Assembly (NCBI RefSeq): GCF_009799925.1
Contig: NZ_WELK01000005.1
Span: 146,404-210,403 of the forward strand
Origin: Pseudomonas sp. R-28-1W-6
GTDB lineage: Bacteria > Pseudomonadota > Gammaproteobacteria > Pseudomonadales > Pseudomonadaceae
Reading direction: 5' to 3'
DNA: 64,000 nt
Position 1 is the first letter of the stretch. The number at the start of each line of letters is the position of its first letter. The notes beneath the pieces were generated by a model, which was not told where the DNA came from, did not search any database, and saw only the letters and a list, made by a program, of their open reading frames with translations. Below are positions 10,441 to 27,914 of the stretch, one piece after another. A program made the position numbers and the translations under genes.

Positions 10441-10442
10441 TC

Positions 10443-11501
10443 ATGAGCGCCGTGTCGTTTACCCTCGGCCAGCTGGCTGAGCGTCTGGGTGCCACCCTGC
10501 GTGGCGCCGCGGACAAGCCGGTGCGTGGCCTGGCCTCCCTGCAGGATGCCGCCGGCGATCAGCTGAGCTTCCTGGCCAACGCCCAGTACCGCAAGTTTCT
10601 CGCTGCCACCGAGGCGGCGGCGGTACTGCTGACGCCCGCCGATGCGGAAGGCTACGCGGGCGATGCCCTGCTGGTGGCCAACCCCTACCTGGCCTATGCC
10701 CAGCTGTCCCATCTGTTCGATCGCAAACCCGTTGCCGCTGCCGGGGTGCACCCGACGGCCGTGGTGGCGGCCGATGCACAGGTCGACGCGAGCGCCAGCA
10801 TCGGCGCCTACGCGGTGATCGAAAGCGCTGCGCAGATCGGTGCTGGCGTGACCATCGGCGCCCATTGCGTGATCGGTGCGCGCAGCTCCATCGGCGAAAA
10901 TGGCTGGCTGGCGCCGCGCGTGACCCTGTATCACGACGTGCATATCGGCAAGCGCGTGGTCATCCAGTCCGGTGCCGTACTCGGTGGCGAAGGCTTCGGT
11001 TTTGCCAACGAGAAGGGCGTCTGGCGCAAGATCGCGCAGATCGGCGGCGTGACCCTGGGCGATGATGTCGAGATCGGGGCCAACACCACCATCGACCGCG
11101 GAGCCCTCGCCGATACGCAGATCGGCAATGGGGTCAAGCTGGATAACCAGATCATGATCGCGCACAACGTGCAGGTCGGTGACAACACCGCGATGGCAGG
11201 CTGCGTGGGCATTTCCGGCAGTACCAAGATCGGCAGCAACTGCATGATCGCCGGCGGTGTCGGCATGGTCGGGCACATCGAGGTGTGCGACAACGTGTTC
11301 GTTACCGGGATGACCATGGTCACCCGTTCGATTACCGAGCCCGGGGCCTATTCCTCGGGCACGGCGATGCAACCTGCGGCCGACTGGAAAAAGAGTGCCG
11401 CGCGCATTCGCCAGCTGGACGATATGGCACGACGCCTGCGCGATCTGGAAAAGCGCCTGGCTGCCGTGACCCCGGGCGCCGATGCCTCATCAGATGCCTG
11501 A
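10443..11501 (+). CDS. lpxD: UDP-3-O-(3-hydroxyacyl)glucosamine N-acyltransferase
   Basis: Third step of lipid A synthesis: transfers a second 3-hydroxyacyl chain from ACP to the glucosamine nitrogen. The 352-residue protein has an N-terminal uridine-binding domain (about 1-100), a left-handed beta helix made of hexapeptide repeats (about 105-310), and a C-terminal helix. The likely catalytic His is in [12 protein letters not shown]. It starts two bases after the skp stop. Confidence 0.97.
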   Translation: MSAVSFTLGQLAERLGATLRGAADKPVRGLASLQDAAGDQLSFLANAQYRKFLAATEAAAVLLTPADAEGYAGDALLVANPYLAYAQLSHLFDRKPVAAAGVHPTAVVAADAQVDASASIGAYAVIESAAQIGAGVTIGAHCVIGARSSIGENGWLAPRVTLYHDVHIGKRVVIQSGAVLGGEGFGFANEKGVWRKIAQIGGVTLGDDVEIGANTTIDRGALADTQIGNGVKLDNQIMIAHNVQVGDNTAMAGCVGISGSTKIGSNCMIAGGVGMVGHIEVCDNVFVTGMTMVTRSITEPGAYSSGTAMQPAADWKKSAARIRQLDDMARRLRDLEKRLAAVTPGADASSDA

Positions 11502-11548
11502 TCCGCGTCTGACGCACGTCCCCATTCTTTAGAACAGGCTTTCCGTAC

Positions 11549-11989
11549 ATGATGGACATCAACGAAATTCGCGAGTATCTGCCGCACCGCTATCCCTTCC
11601 TGCTGGTGGATCGGGTGGTGGACCTGGATGTTGAAGGCAAGAAGATTCGCGCCTACAAGAATGTCAGCATCAACGAGCCGTTCTTCAACGGCCACTTCCC
11701 CCAGCACCCGATCATGCCCGGTGTGCTGATCATCGAAGCCATGGCCCAGGCCGCCGGCATCCTCGGCTTCAAGATGCTCGACGTGAAGCCGGCCGACGGC
11801 ACGCTGTACTACTTTGTCGGCTCGGACAAGCTACGCTTTCGCCAGCCGGTGCTGCCGGGCGATCAGCTGATCCTGGAAGCGCGCTTCCTCAGCTGCAAGC
11901 GCAGCATCTGGAAGTTCGAGTGCCGGGCCAGTGTCGATGGCAAGGAAGTCTGCTCGGCGGAAATCATCTGTGCGGAACGCAAACTATGA
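11549..11989 (+). CDS. fabZ: 3-hydroxyacyl-[acyl-carrier-protein] dehydratase FabZ
   Basis: Hot-dog-fold dehydratase of type II fatty acid synthesis, making trans-2-enoyl-ACP. It competes with LpxA for hydroxyacyl-ACP. The 146-residue protein has catalytic His49 in [12 protein letters not shown] and Glu63 in IIEAMAQ. Two adjacent ATGs (11549, 11552) give only a one-residue ambiguity. The stop overlaps the lpxA start by four bases (ATGA). Confidence 0.97.
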   Translation: MMDINEIREYLPHRYPFLLVDRVVDLDVEGKKIRAYKNVSINEPFFNGHFPQHPIMPGVLIIEAMAQAAGILGFKMLDVKPADGTLYYFVGSDKLRFRQPVLPGDQLILEARFLSCKRSIWKFECRASVDGKEVCSAEIICAERKL

Positions 11990-12762
11990 GTTTGATTGAC
12001 CCTCGCGCCATTATCGATCCGTCGGCCAGGCTGGCGGATGACGTTCAGGTCGGCCCCTGGTCGATCATTGGGCCCGATGTGGAAATTGGCGAGGGCACAG
12101 TGGTCGGCCCGCACGTGATCGTCAAGGGTCCGACCAAGATCGGCAAGCACAACAAGATCTACCAGTTCTCCTCGGTCGGTGAAGACACCCCGGACCTGAA
12201 GTACAACGGCGAGCCGACGCGCCTGGTGATCGGCGACCACAACGTGATCCGCGAGGGGGTGACCATCCACCGCGGCACCGTGCAGGACCGTTCGGAAACC
12301 ACCATCGGCGACCACAACCTGCTGATGGCCTATGTGCATATCGGCCACGACAGCGTGCTCGGCAACCACTGCATCCTGGTCAACAACACCGCCCTGGCCG
12401 GGCATGTGCAGATGGACGACTGGGCGATCCTCTCCGGCTTCACCCTGGTCCACCAGTTCTGCCGCATCGGCGCGCACAGCTTCTCCGGCATGGGCACGGC
12501 CATCGGCAAGGATGTGCCGGCCTATGTCACCGTGTTCGGCAACCCGGCCGAGGCGCGCAGCATGAACTTCGAGGGCATGCGCCGGCGCGGTTTCAGTGCC
12601 GAGGCCATCGCCGCCCTGCGCCGCGCCTACAAGGTGGTGTATCGCCAGGGGCTGACCGTCGAGCAGGCCCTGGCCGAGCTGGCCGAGGCATCGGCGCAGT
12701 TTCCGGAAGTGGCGGTATTTCGCGACTCGATCCAGGCCTCGACCCGCGGCATCACCCGCTAA
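11986..12762 (+). CDS. lpxA: UDP-N-acetylglucosamine O-acyltransferase
   Basis: First step of lipid A synthesis: adds a 3-hydroxyacyl chain to UDP-GlcNAc. The 258-residue protein is a trimeric hexapeptide-repeat helix with a C-terminal helical cap. The catalytic His lies in [15 protein letters not shown] 11986 overlaps the fabZ stop, and an in-frame upstream ATG at 11920 lies deep inside fabZ and is rejected. Coupling with fabZ ties lipid A output to fatty acid synthesis. Confidence 0.97.
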   Translation: MSLIDPRAIIDPSARLADDVQVGPWSIIGPDVEIGEGTVVGPHVIVKGPTKIGKHNKIYQFSSVGEDTPDLKYNGEPTRLVIGDHNVIREGVTIHRGTVQDRSETTIGDHNLLMAYVHIGHDSVLGNHCILVNNTALAGHVQMDDWAILSGFTLVHQFCRIGAHSFSGMGTAIGKDVPAYVTVFGNPAEARSMNFEGMRRRGFSAEAIAALRRAYKVVYRQGLTVEQALAELAEASAQFPEVAVFRDSIQASTRGITR

Positions 12763-12765
12763 GTC

Positions 12766-13899
12766 ATGGCCCGTCCCCTACGCATAGCGCTGGTCGCCGG
12801 TGAGGCTTCCGGCGACATCCTCGGCGCCGGCCTGATGCAGGCGCTCAAGGCGCGGCATCCTCAGGTCGAATTCATCGGTATCGGCGGCCCGCGCATGCAG
12901 GCCGAAGGCCTGGCCTCCTACTTCCCCATGGAGCGTCTGGCGGTCATGGGGCTGGTCGAGGTGCTCGGCCGCTTGCCGGAGCTGCTGGCCCGGCGCAAGC
13001 GCCTGATCCATACCCTGATCGAGGCCAGGCCCGATGTCTTCATCGGCATCGATGCGCCGGATTTCAATCTGACCCTCGAGCTCAGGCTGCGTCAGGCCGG
13101 CATCAAGACCGTGCACTACGTCAGTCCGTCGGTCTGGGCCTGGCGGCAGAAGCGCGTGCTGAAGATTCGCGAAGCCTGCGACCTGATGCTGACCCTGTTT
13201 CCCTTCGAGGCCAAGTTCTACCTCGATCATCAGGTTCCGGTGCGTTTCGTCGGGCATCCGTTGGCCAATACCATTCCCTTGCAGGCCGATCGCCAGGCGG
13301 CTCGGGCAGCCCTGGGCGTGCCGGCCGAGGTGCCGCTGGTGGCGCTGTTGCCGGGCAGTCGTGGCGGGGAAGTGGCGCGCCTGGGCGAGCTGTTCCTCGA
13401 TACGGCGCAACGCCTGCGCGCACTGCGTCCGGGCGTGCAGTTCGTGCTGCCCTGCGCCAGCGCCGAGCGGCGGACCCAGCTGGAGGCGCTGCTGGCCAGC
13501 CGCGACCTGCCGTTGCTGCTGCTCGATGGCCAGTCCCACGAGGCCCTGGCGGCCTGCGATACGGTGCTGATCGCCTCCGGTACGGCGACCCTGGAAGCGC
13601 TGCTGTACAAGCGCCCGATGGTGGTGGCCTACCGCGTGGCGCCGCTGACCTACCGGATTCTCAGGCGCCTGGTGAAAAGCCCGTACATCTCCCTGCCCAA
13701 CCTGCTGGCCGAGCGCATGCTGGTGCCGGAACTGATCCAGGATGCCGCCACGCCCGATGCCCTGGCCCAGGCCCTGGTGCCGCTGCTCGACAATGGTGTG
13801 GAGCAGACGCAAGGCTTCGATGTGATTCATCGCGCATTGCGCCAGGATGCCTCGCAGCAGGCCGCCGATGCGGTGCTCAAACTGGCGGGGCAGGCCTGA
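12766..13899 (+). CDS. lpxB: Lipid A disaccharide synthase
   Basis: GT19 glycosyltransferase that joins lipid X and UDP-diacylglucosamine to form the lipid A disaccharide. The 377-residue protein starts with [16 protein letters not shown] and contains [14 protein letters not shown], both typical of LpxB. The C-terminal half has GTATLEALL and the [10 protein letters not shown] segment. It follows lpxA by three bases, and its stop shares one base with the rnhB start. Confidence 0.96.
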   Translation: MARPLRIALVAGEASGDILGAGLMQALKARHPQVEFIGIGGPRMQAEGLASYFPMERLAVMGLVEVLGRLPELLARRKRLIHTLIEARPDVFIGIDAPDFNLTLELRLRQAGIKTVHYVSPSVWAWRQKRVLKIREACDLMLTLFPFEAKFYLDHQVPVRFVGHPLANTIPLQADRQAARAALGVPAEVPLVALLPGSRGGEVARLGELFLDTAQRLRALRPGVQFVLPCASAERRTQLEALLASRDLPLLLLDGQSHEALAACDTVLIASGTATLEALLYKRPMVVAYRVAPLTYRILRRLVKSPYISLPNLLAERMLVPELIQDAATPDALAQALVPLLDNGVEQTQGFDVIHRALRQDASQQAADAVLKLAGQA

Positions 13900-14495
13900 T
13901 GCAGCTGGGCCTGGATTTCAGCCTGGTCGAGGAGCTGGTCGCCGGTGTCGACGAGGTCGGTCGCGGGCCGCTGTGCGGCCCGGTGGTCACCGCGGCGGTG
14001 ATTCTCGACCCGTTGCGGCCGATCCTCGGCCTCAACGACTCGAAGAAACTCAGCGAGGCGCGCCGCGAGAAGCTGTTCGACGAGATTCGCGAGAAGGCCC
14101 TGGCCTGGTGCATTGCCCGCGCCGAGGTGGAGGAGATCGACCGCCTGAACATCCTGCATGCCACCATGCTGGCCATGCAGCGCGCGGTCGAAGGCCTGCA
14201 GGTGACGCCGCGCCTGGCGCTGATCGACGGCAACCGCTGCCCCAAGCTGGCGGTGCCCAGTGCGCCGGTGGTCAAGGGCGACAGCCAGGTGCCGGCGATC
14301 GCCGCCGCCTCGATCCTGGCCAAGGTCAGCCGCGACCGCGAGATGGCCGAGCTGGATGTGCGCTACCCGGGCTATGGCATCGCCGGGCACAAGGGCTATC
14401 CCACGCCGGTGCACCTGGAGGCGCTCAAGCGCCTGGGTGCCACGCCGATCCACCGGCGCTCCTTCGCCCCGGTGCGCAATGTGTTGGGTGAGTAG
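13899..14495 (+). CDS. rnhB: Ribonuclease HII
   Basis: Removes single ribonucleotides and RNA from RNA-DNA hybrids. The 198-residue protein has the acidic metal site beginning [15 protein letters not shown], the LNDSKKLS motif, and the C-terminal [22 protein letters not shown] 13899 overlaps the last base of lpxB. A palindromic repeat begins immediately after the TAG stop. Confidence 0.96.
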   Translation: MQLGLDFSLVEELVAGVDEVGRGPLCGPVVTAAVILDPLRPILGLNDSKKLSEARREKLFDEIREKALAWCIARAEVEEIDRLNILHATMLAMQRAVEGLQVTPRLALIDGNRCPKLAVPSAPVVKGDSQVPAIAAASILAKVSRDREMAELDVRYPGYGIAGHKGYPTPVHLEALKRLGATPIHRRSFAPVRNVLGE

Positions 14496-14566
14496 GTAGG
14501 GTGGATCACGCTTCATCGATCCACCGAGCGGCGCCTTGGTGGATGTAAGAACGACATCCACCCTAC
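14496..14566 (+). repeat. 71-bp palindromic element abutting the rnhB stop
   Basis: GTAGGGTGGAT at 14496-14506 is an exact inverted copy of ATCCACCCTAC at 14556-14566. Inside, two smaller hairpins can form: GTGGAT(14501-14506)/ATCCAC(14519-14524), and GTGGATGT/ACATCCAC around 14539-14562. The layout resembles dispersed GTAGGGTGGAT-type repeats known from Pseudomonas and related genomes. It contains no coding capacity. Confidence 0.75.
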
Positions 14567-14607
14567 GCCTCGATCACCGATCCGGGCCGTGCTGTTGTTT
14601 GAGTCGA

Positions 14608-14638
14608 GGCCCGGTACAATCCGGGCCTTATTGTTTTT
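14608..14638 (+). terminator. Terminator-like hairpin before dnaE, with a -10-like box in its loop
   Basis: GGCCCGG at 14608-14614 pairs exactly with CCGGGCC at 14621-14627, followed by TTATTGTTTTT. This looks like the terminator of the lpxB-rnhB transcript. The six-base loop is TACAAT (14615-14620), an excellent sigma-70 -10 box with only a weak -35 candidate (CTGTTG at 14592-14597), so the same bases may be the dnaE promoter. Confidence 0.55.
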
Positions 14639-14658
14639 GTGTTCTGTACAGGATCGTC

Positions 14659-18177
<3,519 letters not shown>

Positions 18178-18292
18178 GCGGCAGGCCACAGGCTTGCCTT
18201 CTCGGCCTCGACCCTGGGCGCCTTATCCCTTAAGGTAATGCGCCAGATGGAACCAGCCCGGCCGCCCGGCCGCCGACGCAAGACGGACGCCT

Positions 18293-19243
18293 ATGAACCC
18301 GAACTTTCTCGATTTCGAACAGCCGATCGCCGACCTGCAAGCCAAGATCGAAGAGCTGCGCCTGGTCGGTAACGACAATGCGCTGAACATCAGCGACGAG
18401 ATCTCCCGTCTGCAGGACAAGAGCAGCACGCTGACCGAAAGCATTTTCGGCAATCTCAGCAGCTGGCAGATTTCCAAGCTGTCGCGCCATCCGCGCCGGC
18501 CCTACACCCTCGACTACATCGAGCACATCTTCAGCGAGTTCGACGAGCTGCATGGCGATCGCCACTTCTCCGACGATGCGGCCATAGTCGGCGGTGTTGC
18601 CCGCCTGGACGACCAGCCGGTGATGATCATCGGTCACCAGAAGGGTCGCGAGGTGCGCGAGAAGGTGCGTCGCAACTTCGGCATGCCGCGCCCGGAAGGC
18701 TACCGCAAGGCCTGCCGCCTGATGGAGATGGCCGAGCGCTTCAAGCTGCCGATCCTCACCTTCATCGACACGCCCGGCGCCTACCCGGGCATCGACGCCG
18801 AGGAACGCAACCAGAGCGAGGCCATCGCCTGGAACCTGCGGGTGATGGCGCGCCTGAAAACCCCGATCATCGCCACCGTGATCGGCGAGGGCGGTTCCGG
18901 CGGGGCGCTGGCCATCGGCGTCTGCGACCAGCTGAACATGCTGCAGTACTCCACCTATTCGGTGATCTCGCCGGAAGGCTGCGCCTCGATCCTGTGGAAG
19001 ACCTCCGAGAAGGCGCCGGAAGCGGCCGAGGCCATGGGCATCACCGCCGAGCGCCTGAAGGGCCTGGGCATCGTCGACAAGGTGATCGCCGAGCCGCTGG
19101 GCGGCGCCCACCGCGACCCGCAAGCCATGGCGGCGAGCATCCGCAAGGAGCTGCTGTCGCAGCTCAAGGGCCTGCAGAAGCTGGATACCGACAAGCTGCT
19201 GGAGCGTCGCTACCAGCGCCTGATGAGCTACGGCATCGCCTGA
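18293..19243 (+). CDS. accA: Acetyl-CoA carboxylase carboxyltransferase subunit alpha
   Basis: With AccD it transfers the carboxyl group from biotin to acetyl-CoA, the committed step of fatty acid synthesis. The 316-residue protein starts [20 protein letters not shown]. The crotonase-like core includes [17 protein letters not shown] and [13 protein letters not shown], which form the oxyanion and CoA site. It lies between dnaE and tilS as in other gammaproteobacteria and ends at a strong terminator. Confidence 0.97.
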   Translation: MNPNFLDFEQPIADLQAKIEELRLVGNDNALNISDEISRLQDKSSTLTESIFGNLSSWQISKLSRHPRRPYTLDYIEHIFSEFDELHGDRHFSDDAAIVGGVARLDDQPVMIIGHQKGREVREKVRRNFGMPRPEGYRKACRLMEMAERFKLPILTFIDTPGAYPGIDAEERNQSEAIAWNLRVMARLKTPIIATVIGEGGSGGALAIGVCDQLNMLQYSTYSVISPEGCASILWKTSEKAPEAAEAMGITAERLKGLGIVDKVIAEPLGGAHRDPQAMAASIRKELLSQLKGLQKLDTDKLLERRYQRLMSYGIA

Positions 19244-19263
19244 GCCATCCGGCAATGGATGCA

Positions 19264-19292
19264 CAACGGGCCTTCGGGCCCGTTGTTGTTTT
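19264..19292 (+). terminator. Intrinsic terminator after accA
   Basis: Nine-pair stem (19264-19272 with 19277-19285) closed by a stable TTCG tetraloop, followed by TTGTTTT. It lies about 20 bases after the accA stop and just upstream of tilS. Confidence 0.85.
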
Positions 19293-19303
19293 AAGCTAGG
19301 CCG

Positions 19304-20620
19304 ATGATCTCTCTCGAAAACCGACTGCGCGAAGCACTGCAACCCTGGCTGGCGGCACCGGCCTGGCGGGTGGCGCTGTCCGGCGGCCTGGACTCCACCG
19401 TGCTGCTGCACCTGCTGGTACGTCTGCGTGCGCACGAGTCACTGCCTGCGCTTGGCGCCATCCACGTCCATCATGGGCTGCAGGCGGCGGCCGATGCCTG
19501 GCCGGCGCACTGCCGGCAGCTGTGCGCAGAGCTGGATGTGCCGCTGCACATCGAATACGTCCAGGTCGAGGCCGGGGCCAGTCTCGAGCGGGCCGCCCGC
19601 GAGGCGCGCTATGCCGCGTTCGAACGCCAGCTGGGCGTGGGCGAGCTGCTGCTCACCGGCCAGCACCGCGATGATCAGGCCGAGACCCTGCTCTTCCGCC
19701 TGTTGCGCGGTGCGGGCGTCCGCGGTCTGGCCGGCATGCCGGCGCAGCGGGCGCTGGGCAGCGGCCAGCTGCTGCGGCCGCTGCTGGGCGTGTCGCGCGC
19801 CGAGCTGCAGGCCTATGCCGAGCAGCAGGGGTTGCGCTGGGTGGAGGACCCCTCCAATGCGGATAGCCGCCTGGCGCGCAACTTCCTCCGCCGCGAGGTG
19901 CTGCCGCAACTGCGGCGGCACTGGCCGCAGGCGCAGCAGAATCTGGCGCGCAGCGCCGCCCACCTGCGCGAGTCGCAGGGGCTGCTGGATGAGCTGGCGG
20001 TCGGCGACTTGGCGCCTGCGCGGGGGGCGGGCGAGTTCGTCTGGCTGAACCTGCCCGCGTTGCGGCTGGCGCCGCTGCGCGAGTTGTCGCCGCCGCGCCA
20101 GCGCAATGCCCTGCGCCACTGGCTGGCGCCCCTGACGCCCTTGCCGGACAGCGACCACTGGGCCGGCTGGGACACCTTGCGTGATGCCGCTGGCGCTGCC
20201 GCACCGATCTGGCGCCTGGCTGCCGGCGAACTCAGGCGCGCCGACGAACGGTTGTGGTGGTTGGCTGGCGACTGGCTGCGCCAGCCATTGGCGCCGGGGA
20301 GCTGGGCGGCGCCGGCTCAACCCCTGGCGTTGCCCGGCAATGGCTGGGTCAGCCTGCAGGGCTGCGGGCCGCAGCAGGGGTTGCAGATTCGCTATCGCGT
20401 CGGCGGCGAAGTGCTGGCGCTCCCCGGGCGCGGCCATCGCGACCTCAAACGGCTGCTCAACGAGCGCGGCGTACCGGCGTTTGTCCGCGGCCGTTTGCCG
20501 CTGCTCTATCGCGGCGAGGAGCTGCTGGCCGTGGCCAACCTGCCGGGAATCGATGGTTCGCAGCTGGGCGACTGGCGCTTGTGCTGGCAGCCACCGACGA
20601 ACGCGCAAGGTTTGAGCTGA
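19304..20620 (+). CDS. tilS: tRNA(Ile)-lysidine synthase
   Basis: Attaches lysine to C34 of tRNA-Ile(CAU), changing its specificity from AUG to AUA. The 438-residue protein has the N-type ATP pyrophosphatase P-loop SGGLDST near residue 27, the HHGLQ and GQHRDDQAETLL motifs, and C-terminal substrate-binding domains (about 240-430). It starts only 12 bases after the accA terminator, so its promoter must overlap that region or read-through must occur. Confidence 0.95.
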   Translation: MISLENRLREALQPWLAAPAWRVALSGGLDSTVLLHLLVRLRAHESLPALGAIHVHHGLQAAADAWPAHCRQLCAELDVPLHIEYVQVEAGASLERAAREARYAAFERQLGVGELLLTGQHRDDQAETLLFRLLRGAGVRGLAGMPAQRALGSGQLLRPLLGVSRAELQAYAEQQGLRWVEDPSNADSRLARNFLRREVLPQLRRHWPQAQQNLARSAAHLRESQGLLDELAVGDLAPARGAGEFVWLNLPALRLAPLRELSPPRQRNALRHWLAPLTPLPDSDHWAGWDTLRDAAGAAAPIWRLAAGELRRADERLWWLAGDWLRQPLAPGSWAAPAQPLALPGNGWVSLQGCGPQQGLQIRYRVGGEVLALPGRGHRDLKRLLNERGVPAFVRGRLPLLYRGEELLAVANLPGIDGSQLGDWRLCWQPPTNAQGLS

Positions 20621-24597
<3,977 letters not shown>

Positions 24598-24610
24598 GCC
24601 GGGAATGGTA

Positions 24611-24638
24611 AAAGGGCAGCGCAAGCTGCCCTTTGCTT
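24611..24638 (+). terminator. Intrinsic terminator after eno
   Basis: AAAGGGCAGC (24611-24620) pairs exactly with GCTGCCCTTT (24625-24634) around a GCAA loop. The T tract is short (the stem-end TTT, then GCTT). It lies just before ftsB. Confidence 0.75.
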
Positions 24639-24654
24639 ATGGATGCTGAGTTCG

Positions 24655-24936
24655 ATGGCTAAAGCTCCCTACTGGTTGTTCCTCGCTCTGCTGCTGGTGC
24701 TTTCCGGCCTGCAGTATCGCCTGTGGGTGGGCGATGGCAGCCTGGCCCAGGTGGCCGAGCTGAAGCGCCAGATCGCCGATCAGAAAGGCGAGAACGAGCG
24801 CCTGCTGGAGCGCAATCGCATTCTCGAAGCCGAGGTCATGGAGCTCAAGCAGGGCACCGAGACCGTCGAGGAACGCGCGCGCCACGAGCTGGGCATGGTC
24901 AAAGAGGGCGAGACCCTCTATCAGCTGGCCGAATGA
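24655..24936 (+). CDS. ftsB: Cell division protein FtsB
   Basis: Bitopic divisome protein that forms a complex with FtsL and FtsQ. The 93-residue chain has a short cytoplasmic N terminus, one membrane segment (WLFLALLLVLSGLQYRLWV) and a periplasmic coiled coil (VAELKRQIADQKGENERLL), ending GMVKEGETLYQLAE. ATG 24655 gives MAKAPYW, close to the family start; ATG 24643 is possible but sits almost on the eno terminator. The stop overlaps the ispD start in ATGA. Confidence 0.93.
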   Translation: MAKAPYWLFLALLLVLSGLQYRLWVGDGSLAQVAELKRQIADQKGENERLLERNRILEAEVMELKQGTETVEERARHELGMVKEGETLYQLAE

Positions 24937-25643
24937 GCACCGCGACCCTGCCGCCGTTCTGGGTGGTGATACCCGCCGCCGGCATCGGCTCGCGCATGCG
25001 CGCCGACCGTCCCAAGCAGTACCTGCAGCTGGCCGGGCGGAGCATTCTCGAACACACCCTCGATTGTTTTCTCGATCATCCGCAGCTCAAGGGCCTGGTG
25101 CTCTGCCTGGCGGCGGACGATCCCTATTGGCCGGCACTGCCGGGCGCCCTTGATCCGCGCATCCAGCGGGTCGCGGGCGGCGCCGAACGGGCCGACTCGG
25201 TACTCAATGGCCTGCTGCAGCTGCTCGAACTGGGCGCGCAGGAGGGCGACTGGGTGCTGGTGCACGATGCGGCGCGGCCCAACCTGGCGCGTGCCGACCT
25301 CGACCTGCTGCTGGCCGAACTGGCCGACGACCCGGTCGGCGGCCTGCTGGCGGTGCCGGCCCGCGATACCCTCAAGCGCGCCGGAGCGGATGGCCGGGTG
25401 CAGGAGACGGTCGATCGCCGCGTGATCTGGCAGGCCTTCACCCCGCAGATGTTCCATTTCGCCGCCCTGCACCGCGCCCTGGCCGATGCCCTGGTCGCCG
25501 GCGTGGCGGTGACCGACGAGGCCTCGGCCATGGAGTGGGCCGGCCTGGCGCCGCGCCTGATCGAGGGGCGCGCGGACAATCTGAAGATCACCCGCCCGGA
25601 AGACCTGGACTGGCTGCGCCAGCGCTGGGCGCACAAGGCCTGA
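24933..25643 (+). CDS. ispD: 2-C-methyl-D-erythritol 4-phosphate cytidylyltransferase
   Basis: Third step of the MEP pathway, joining MEP to CTP. The 236-residue protein has the CTP-binding loop PAAGIGSRMRADRPKQYL near residue 14, VHDAARPN, and the C-terminal EGRADNLKITRPEDL. ATG 24933 overlaps the ftsB stop. ispF, often the next gene, does not follow here; the next gene is a chemoreceptor on the other strand, so this is the end of the core block. Confidence 0.96.
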   Translation: MSTATLPPFWVVIPAAGIGSRMRADRPKQYLQLAGRSILEHTLDCFLDHPQLKGLVLCLAADDPYWPALPGALDPRIQRVAGGAERADSVLNGLLQLLELGAQEGDWVLVHDAARPNLARADLDLLLAELADDPVGGLLAVPARDTLKRAGADGRVQETVDRRVIWQAFTPQMFHFAALHRALADALVAGVAVTDEASAMEWAGLAPRLIEGRADNLKITRPEDLDWLRQRWAHKA

Positions 25644-25708
25644 GAGCGATCCCGCGCGCTAGGCCCCAATGTTGACGGCAGGGCAGGGCGCCCCGCCCAT
25701 CGCCTCGC

Positions 25709-27847
25709 TTACACGCGGAACTGATTGATCAGCCGGCGCTGCTGCTCGGCCAGCTTGGTCAGCTCGGCGCTGGCCTGGCTGGCCTCGTCGGCGCCGCCGG
25801 CCACTTCCCCGGCCACCTGGCCGATGTTGGTGACGTTGCGGTTGATGTCCTCGGCCACTGCGCTCTGCTCCTCGGCGGCGCTGGCGATCTGGGTGTTCAT
25901 GTCGTTGATCACCGACACCGCCTGGGTGATCGATTCCAGCGCCTGGGCGGCGGCGGCGGCCTGCTGCACGCTGTCGTCGGTGCGCGCCTGGCTCTGCTCC
26001 ATGACGCTGACCACTTCGCGGGTGCCGTGCTGCAGCTGCTGGATCATCGCCTGGATTTCTTCGGTGGCCTGCTGGGTCTTCTGCGCCAGGTTGCGCACCT
26101 CGTCGGCGACCACGGCAAAGCCGCGGCCCTGCTCGCCGGCCCGGGCCGCTTCGATGGCGGCGTTGAGGGCGAGCAGGTTGGTCTGTTCGGCGATGCCGCG
26201 GATGGCCACCAGGATGGCGTTGATGTTCTCGCTGTCCTTGGCCAGGGTCTGCACCACGCCTGTTGCGCGGCTGATCTCGGTGGCCAGCGAGGCAATCGCG
26301 CTGGAGGTCTTCTGCACGATGTGCTTGCCGTCGTTGGCCGAGCGGTCGGCGTGGTTGGCGGCTTCGGCGGCCTGGGTGGCGTTGCGCGCCACATCCTGGG
26401 CGGTGGCGGTCATCTCGTGCACGGCGGTGGCGACCTGGTCGATCTCGGCCATCTGCCGCTGCACGCCCTGGTTGGTGCGGATGGCGATATCGGCGGTGTG
26501 TTCGGACGAGTCGCTGACCTGCTGCACCGAGGTGACCACGTCGCGGATCATGTGCTGCAGCTTGTCGAGGAAGGTGTTGAAGCCCTTGGCGATCTGCCCC
26601 AGCTCGTCGGCGCGGTCCACCTGCAGGCGCTTGGTCAGGTCGCCGTCCCCCTTGGCGATATCGTCGAGCATGCCGACCATCTGCCGCAGCGGGTGGGCGA
26701 TGCCGTAGCCGACGAACCAGATCACCAGCAGGCCGAGGCCGGCGACCAGCAGGCCGACCAGGGTCATGCCCAGGGTGTCTTCCCGAGCCTGCTCGGCCAG
26801 GCCGGCCTGCAGCTTCTGCAGGTCGGCGAATACCGCCGCGGTCGGCAGCTCGATGGCCAGTGTCCAGCGCGTGCTGGTGCCGGCCACCTTGAATGGCAGC
26901 AGCAGCTGGAACTGCTGCTGGTCGTCGTCGAGGTGGAGGATCGGCTGTTCGTCGCTGCTCTGCTTGAGCTTGTCCAGCAACTCGCCCTGCAGGGCCTTGC
27001 TGGCGGGCTGGCCGATCAGGCCGGCATCCTTGGTCGCGGCGATCAGGGTGCCGTTGGCGGCGATCAGCGCCAGCTCCCCGGCGCCCTGGTAGAGCCCATT
27101 CTTGGCCTGGCCGAGCAGGCCCTGGATGAAGTCCAGGGCCAGGTCGTTGCCCACCGCGCCCTTGAACTGGCCGTCGACCAGGATGGGGGCGTTGAAGGAG
27201 GCGACCAGCACCTGCTTGCCGCCGAAATCGTAGGCGGCCGGGTCGACCACGCAGGGCTGCTTGCTGGTTTTCGGGCACAGGTAGTATTCGCCTTCGCGCA
27301 CCCCGGTGGGCAGCATCTTCTCGCTTTCCATCAGGCCGACGGTCAGCGGCTCCAGCTTCAGGGCGTTGCCGTCGCGGTACCACCAGGGCATGAAGCGGCC
27401 GCTCTCATCGTAGCCGCTGTCCTTCTGCCCGGCGTACAGGTCGTCGTCCTGGTCGAAGGCGTCGGGCTCCCAGCCGATGTACAGGTCGATCAGCTCGGGG
27501 TGCTCGCCCAGGTAGACGCCGACCAGGGCGGACAGCTCTTCCCGGCTCAGGCTGACGGCGGGTGTGCCGTCGGCGCTGGCGCCCATCTGGCTGTTGAGGG
27601 TGGCCAGGGACTTGGACAGGTTCATCGGCGCTTCGAACTGTTGTTGCAGGCTGCCGACCTGGGCCTGCGCCAGGGCGATCAGGCGCTGGTCGATCACCTG
27701 TTCGAGCAATACCCGGGTGCGTTCATGCACCAGTTCCTGAGTGCGCGAGCCGGCGAACAGGGCGTACAGCACCAGGGCGATGACGACGGCGAGCACGCTG
27801 GCACCGGCCAGCACGACCACGGAAAACTGGATGGACTTGAAGCGCAT
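25709..27847 (-). CDS. Methyl-accepting chemotaxis protein with a dCache-like sensor
   Basis: Membrane chemoreceptor of 712 residues. After MRFKSIQF a membrane helix lies at about 8-30, followed by a large periplasmic double-Cache-like domain (about 35-355), a second membrane helix (about 360-380), HAMP (about 380-435), and a cytoplasmic signalling domain with the hairpin tip [20 protein letters not shown]. The sensor carries an aromatic cluster ([11 protein letters not shown]) and two cysteines spaced CPKTSKQPC that could form a disulfide. No CheR-binding pentapeptide is seen at the C terminus (INQFRV). Ligand unknown. A FliA-type promoter precedes it. Confidence 0.93.
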   Translation of the reverse strand: MRFKSIQFSVVVLAGASVLAVVIALVLYALFAGSRTQELVHERTRVLLEQVIDQRLIALAQAQVGSLQQQFEAPMNLSKSLATLNSQMGASADGTPAVSLSREELSALVGVYLGEHPELIDLYIGWEPDAFDQDDDLYAGQKDSGYDESGRFMPWWYRDGNALKLEPLTVGLMESEKMLPTGVREGEYYLCPKTSKQPCVVDPAAYDFGGKQVLVASFNAPILVDGQFKGAVGNDLALDFIQGLLGQAKNGLYQGAGELALIAANGTLIAATKDAGLIGQPASKALQGELLDKLKQSSDEQPILHLDDDQQQFQLLLPFKVAGTSTRWTLAIELPTAAVFADLQKLQAGLAEQAREDTLGMTLVGLLVAGLGLLVIWFVGYGIAHPLRQMVGMLDDIAKGDGDLTKRLQVDRADELGQIAKGFNTFLDKLQHMIRDVVTSVQQVSDSSEHTADIAIRTNQGVQRQMAEIDQVATAVHEMTATAQDVARNATQAAEAANHADRSANDGKHIVQKTSSAIASLATEISRATGVVQTLAKDSENINAILVAIRGIAEQTNLLALNAAIEAARAGEQGRGFAVVADEVRNLAQKTQQATEEIQAMIQQLQHGTREVVSVMEQSQARTDDSVQQAAAAAQALESITQAVSVINDMNTQIASAAEEQSAVAEDINRNVTNIGQVAGEVAGGADEASQASAELTKLAEQQRRLINQFRV

Positions 27848-27886
27848 GGGGACTCCACAACGGTCGAGTTGTAACCTGTCCCTGGC

Positions 27887-27914
27887 TTATCGGCCGTCTT
27901 GGGTTAAAGCATTA
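27887..27914 (-). promoter_or_regulatory. FliA (sigma-28) type promoter of the chemoreceptor gene
   Basis: Reading the minus strand, TAATGCTT (27914-27907) is followed after 12 bases by GCCGATAA (27894-27887). The flagellar sigma-28 consensus is TAAAGTTT-N11-GCCGATAA, so the -10 is exact and the -35 matches six of eight. It lies about 40 bases upstream of the start codon, with GGAG just before ATG 27847. Confidence 0.75.

Noticed and set aside
14536..14658. An N-terminal extension of DnaE by 41 residues
   Set aside because: The extension is encoded by the palindromic repeat and promoter region and matches nothing in the family; ATG 14659 gives the conserved N terminus.
25644..25708. A terminator between ispD and the convergent chemoreceptor gene
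   Set aside because: A GC-rich inverted repeat is present around 25680-25700 but it is imperfect and lacks a T tract on either strand.
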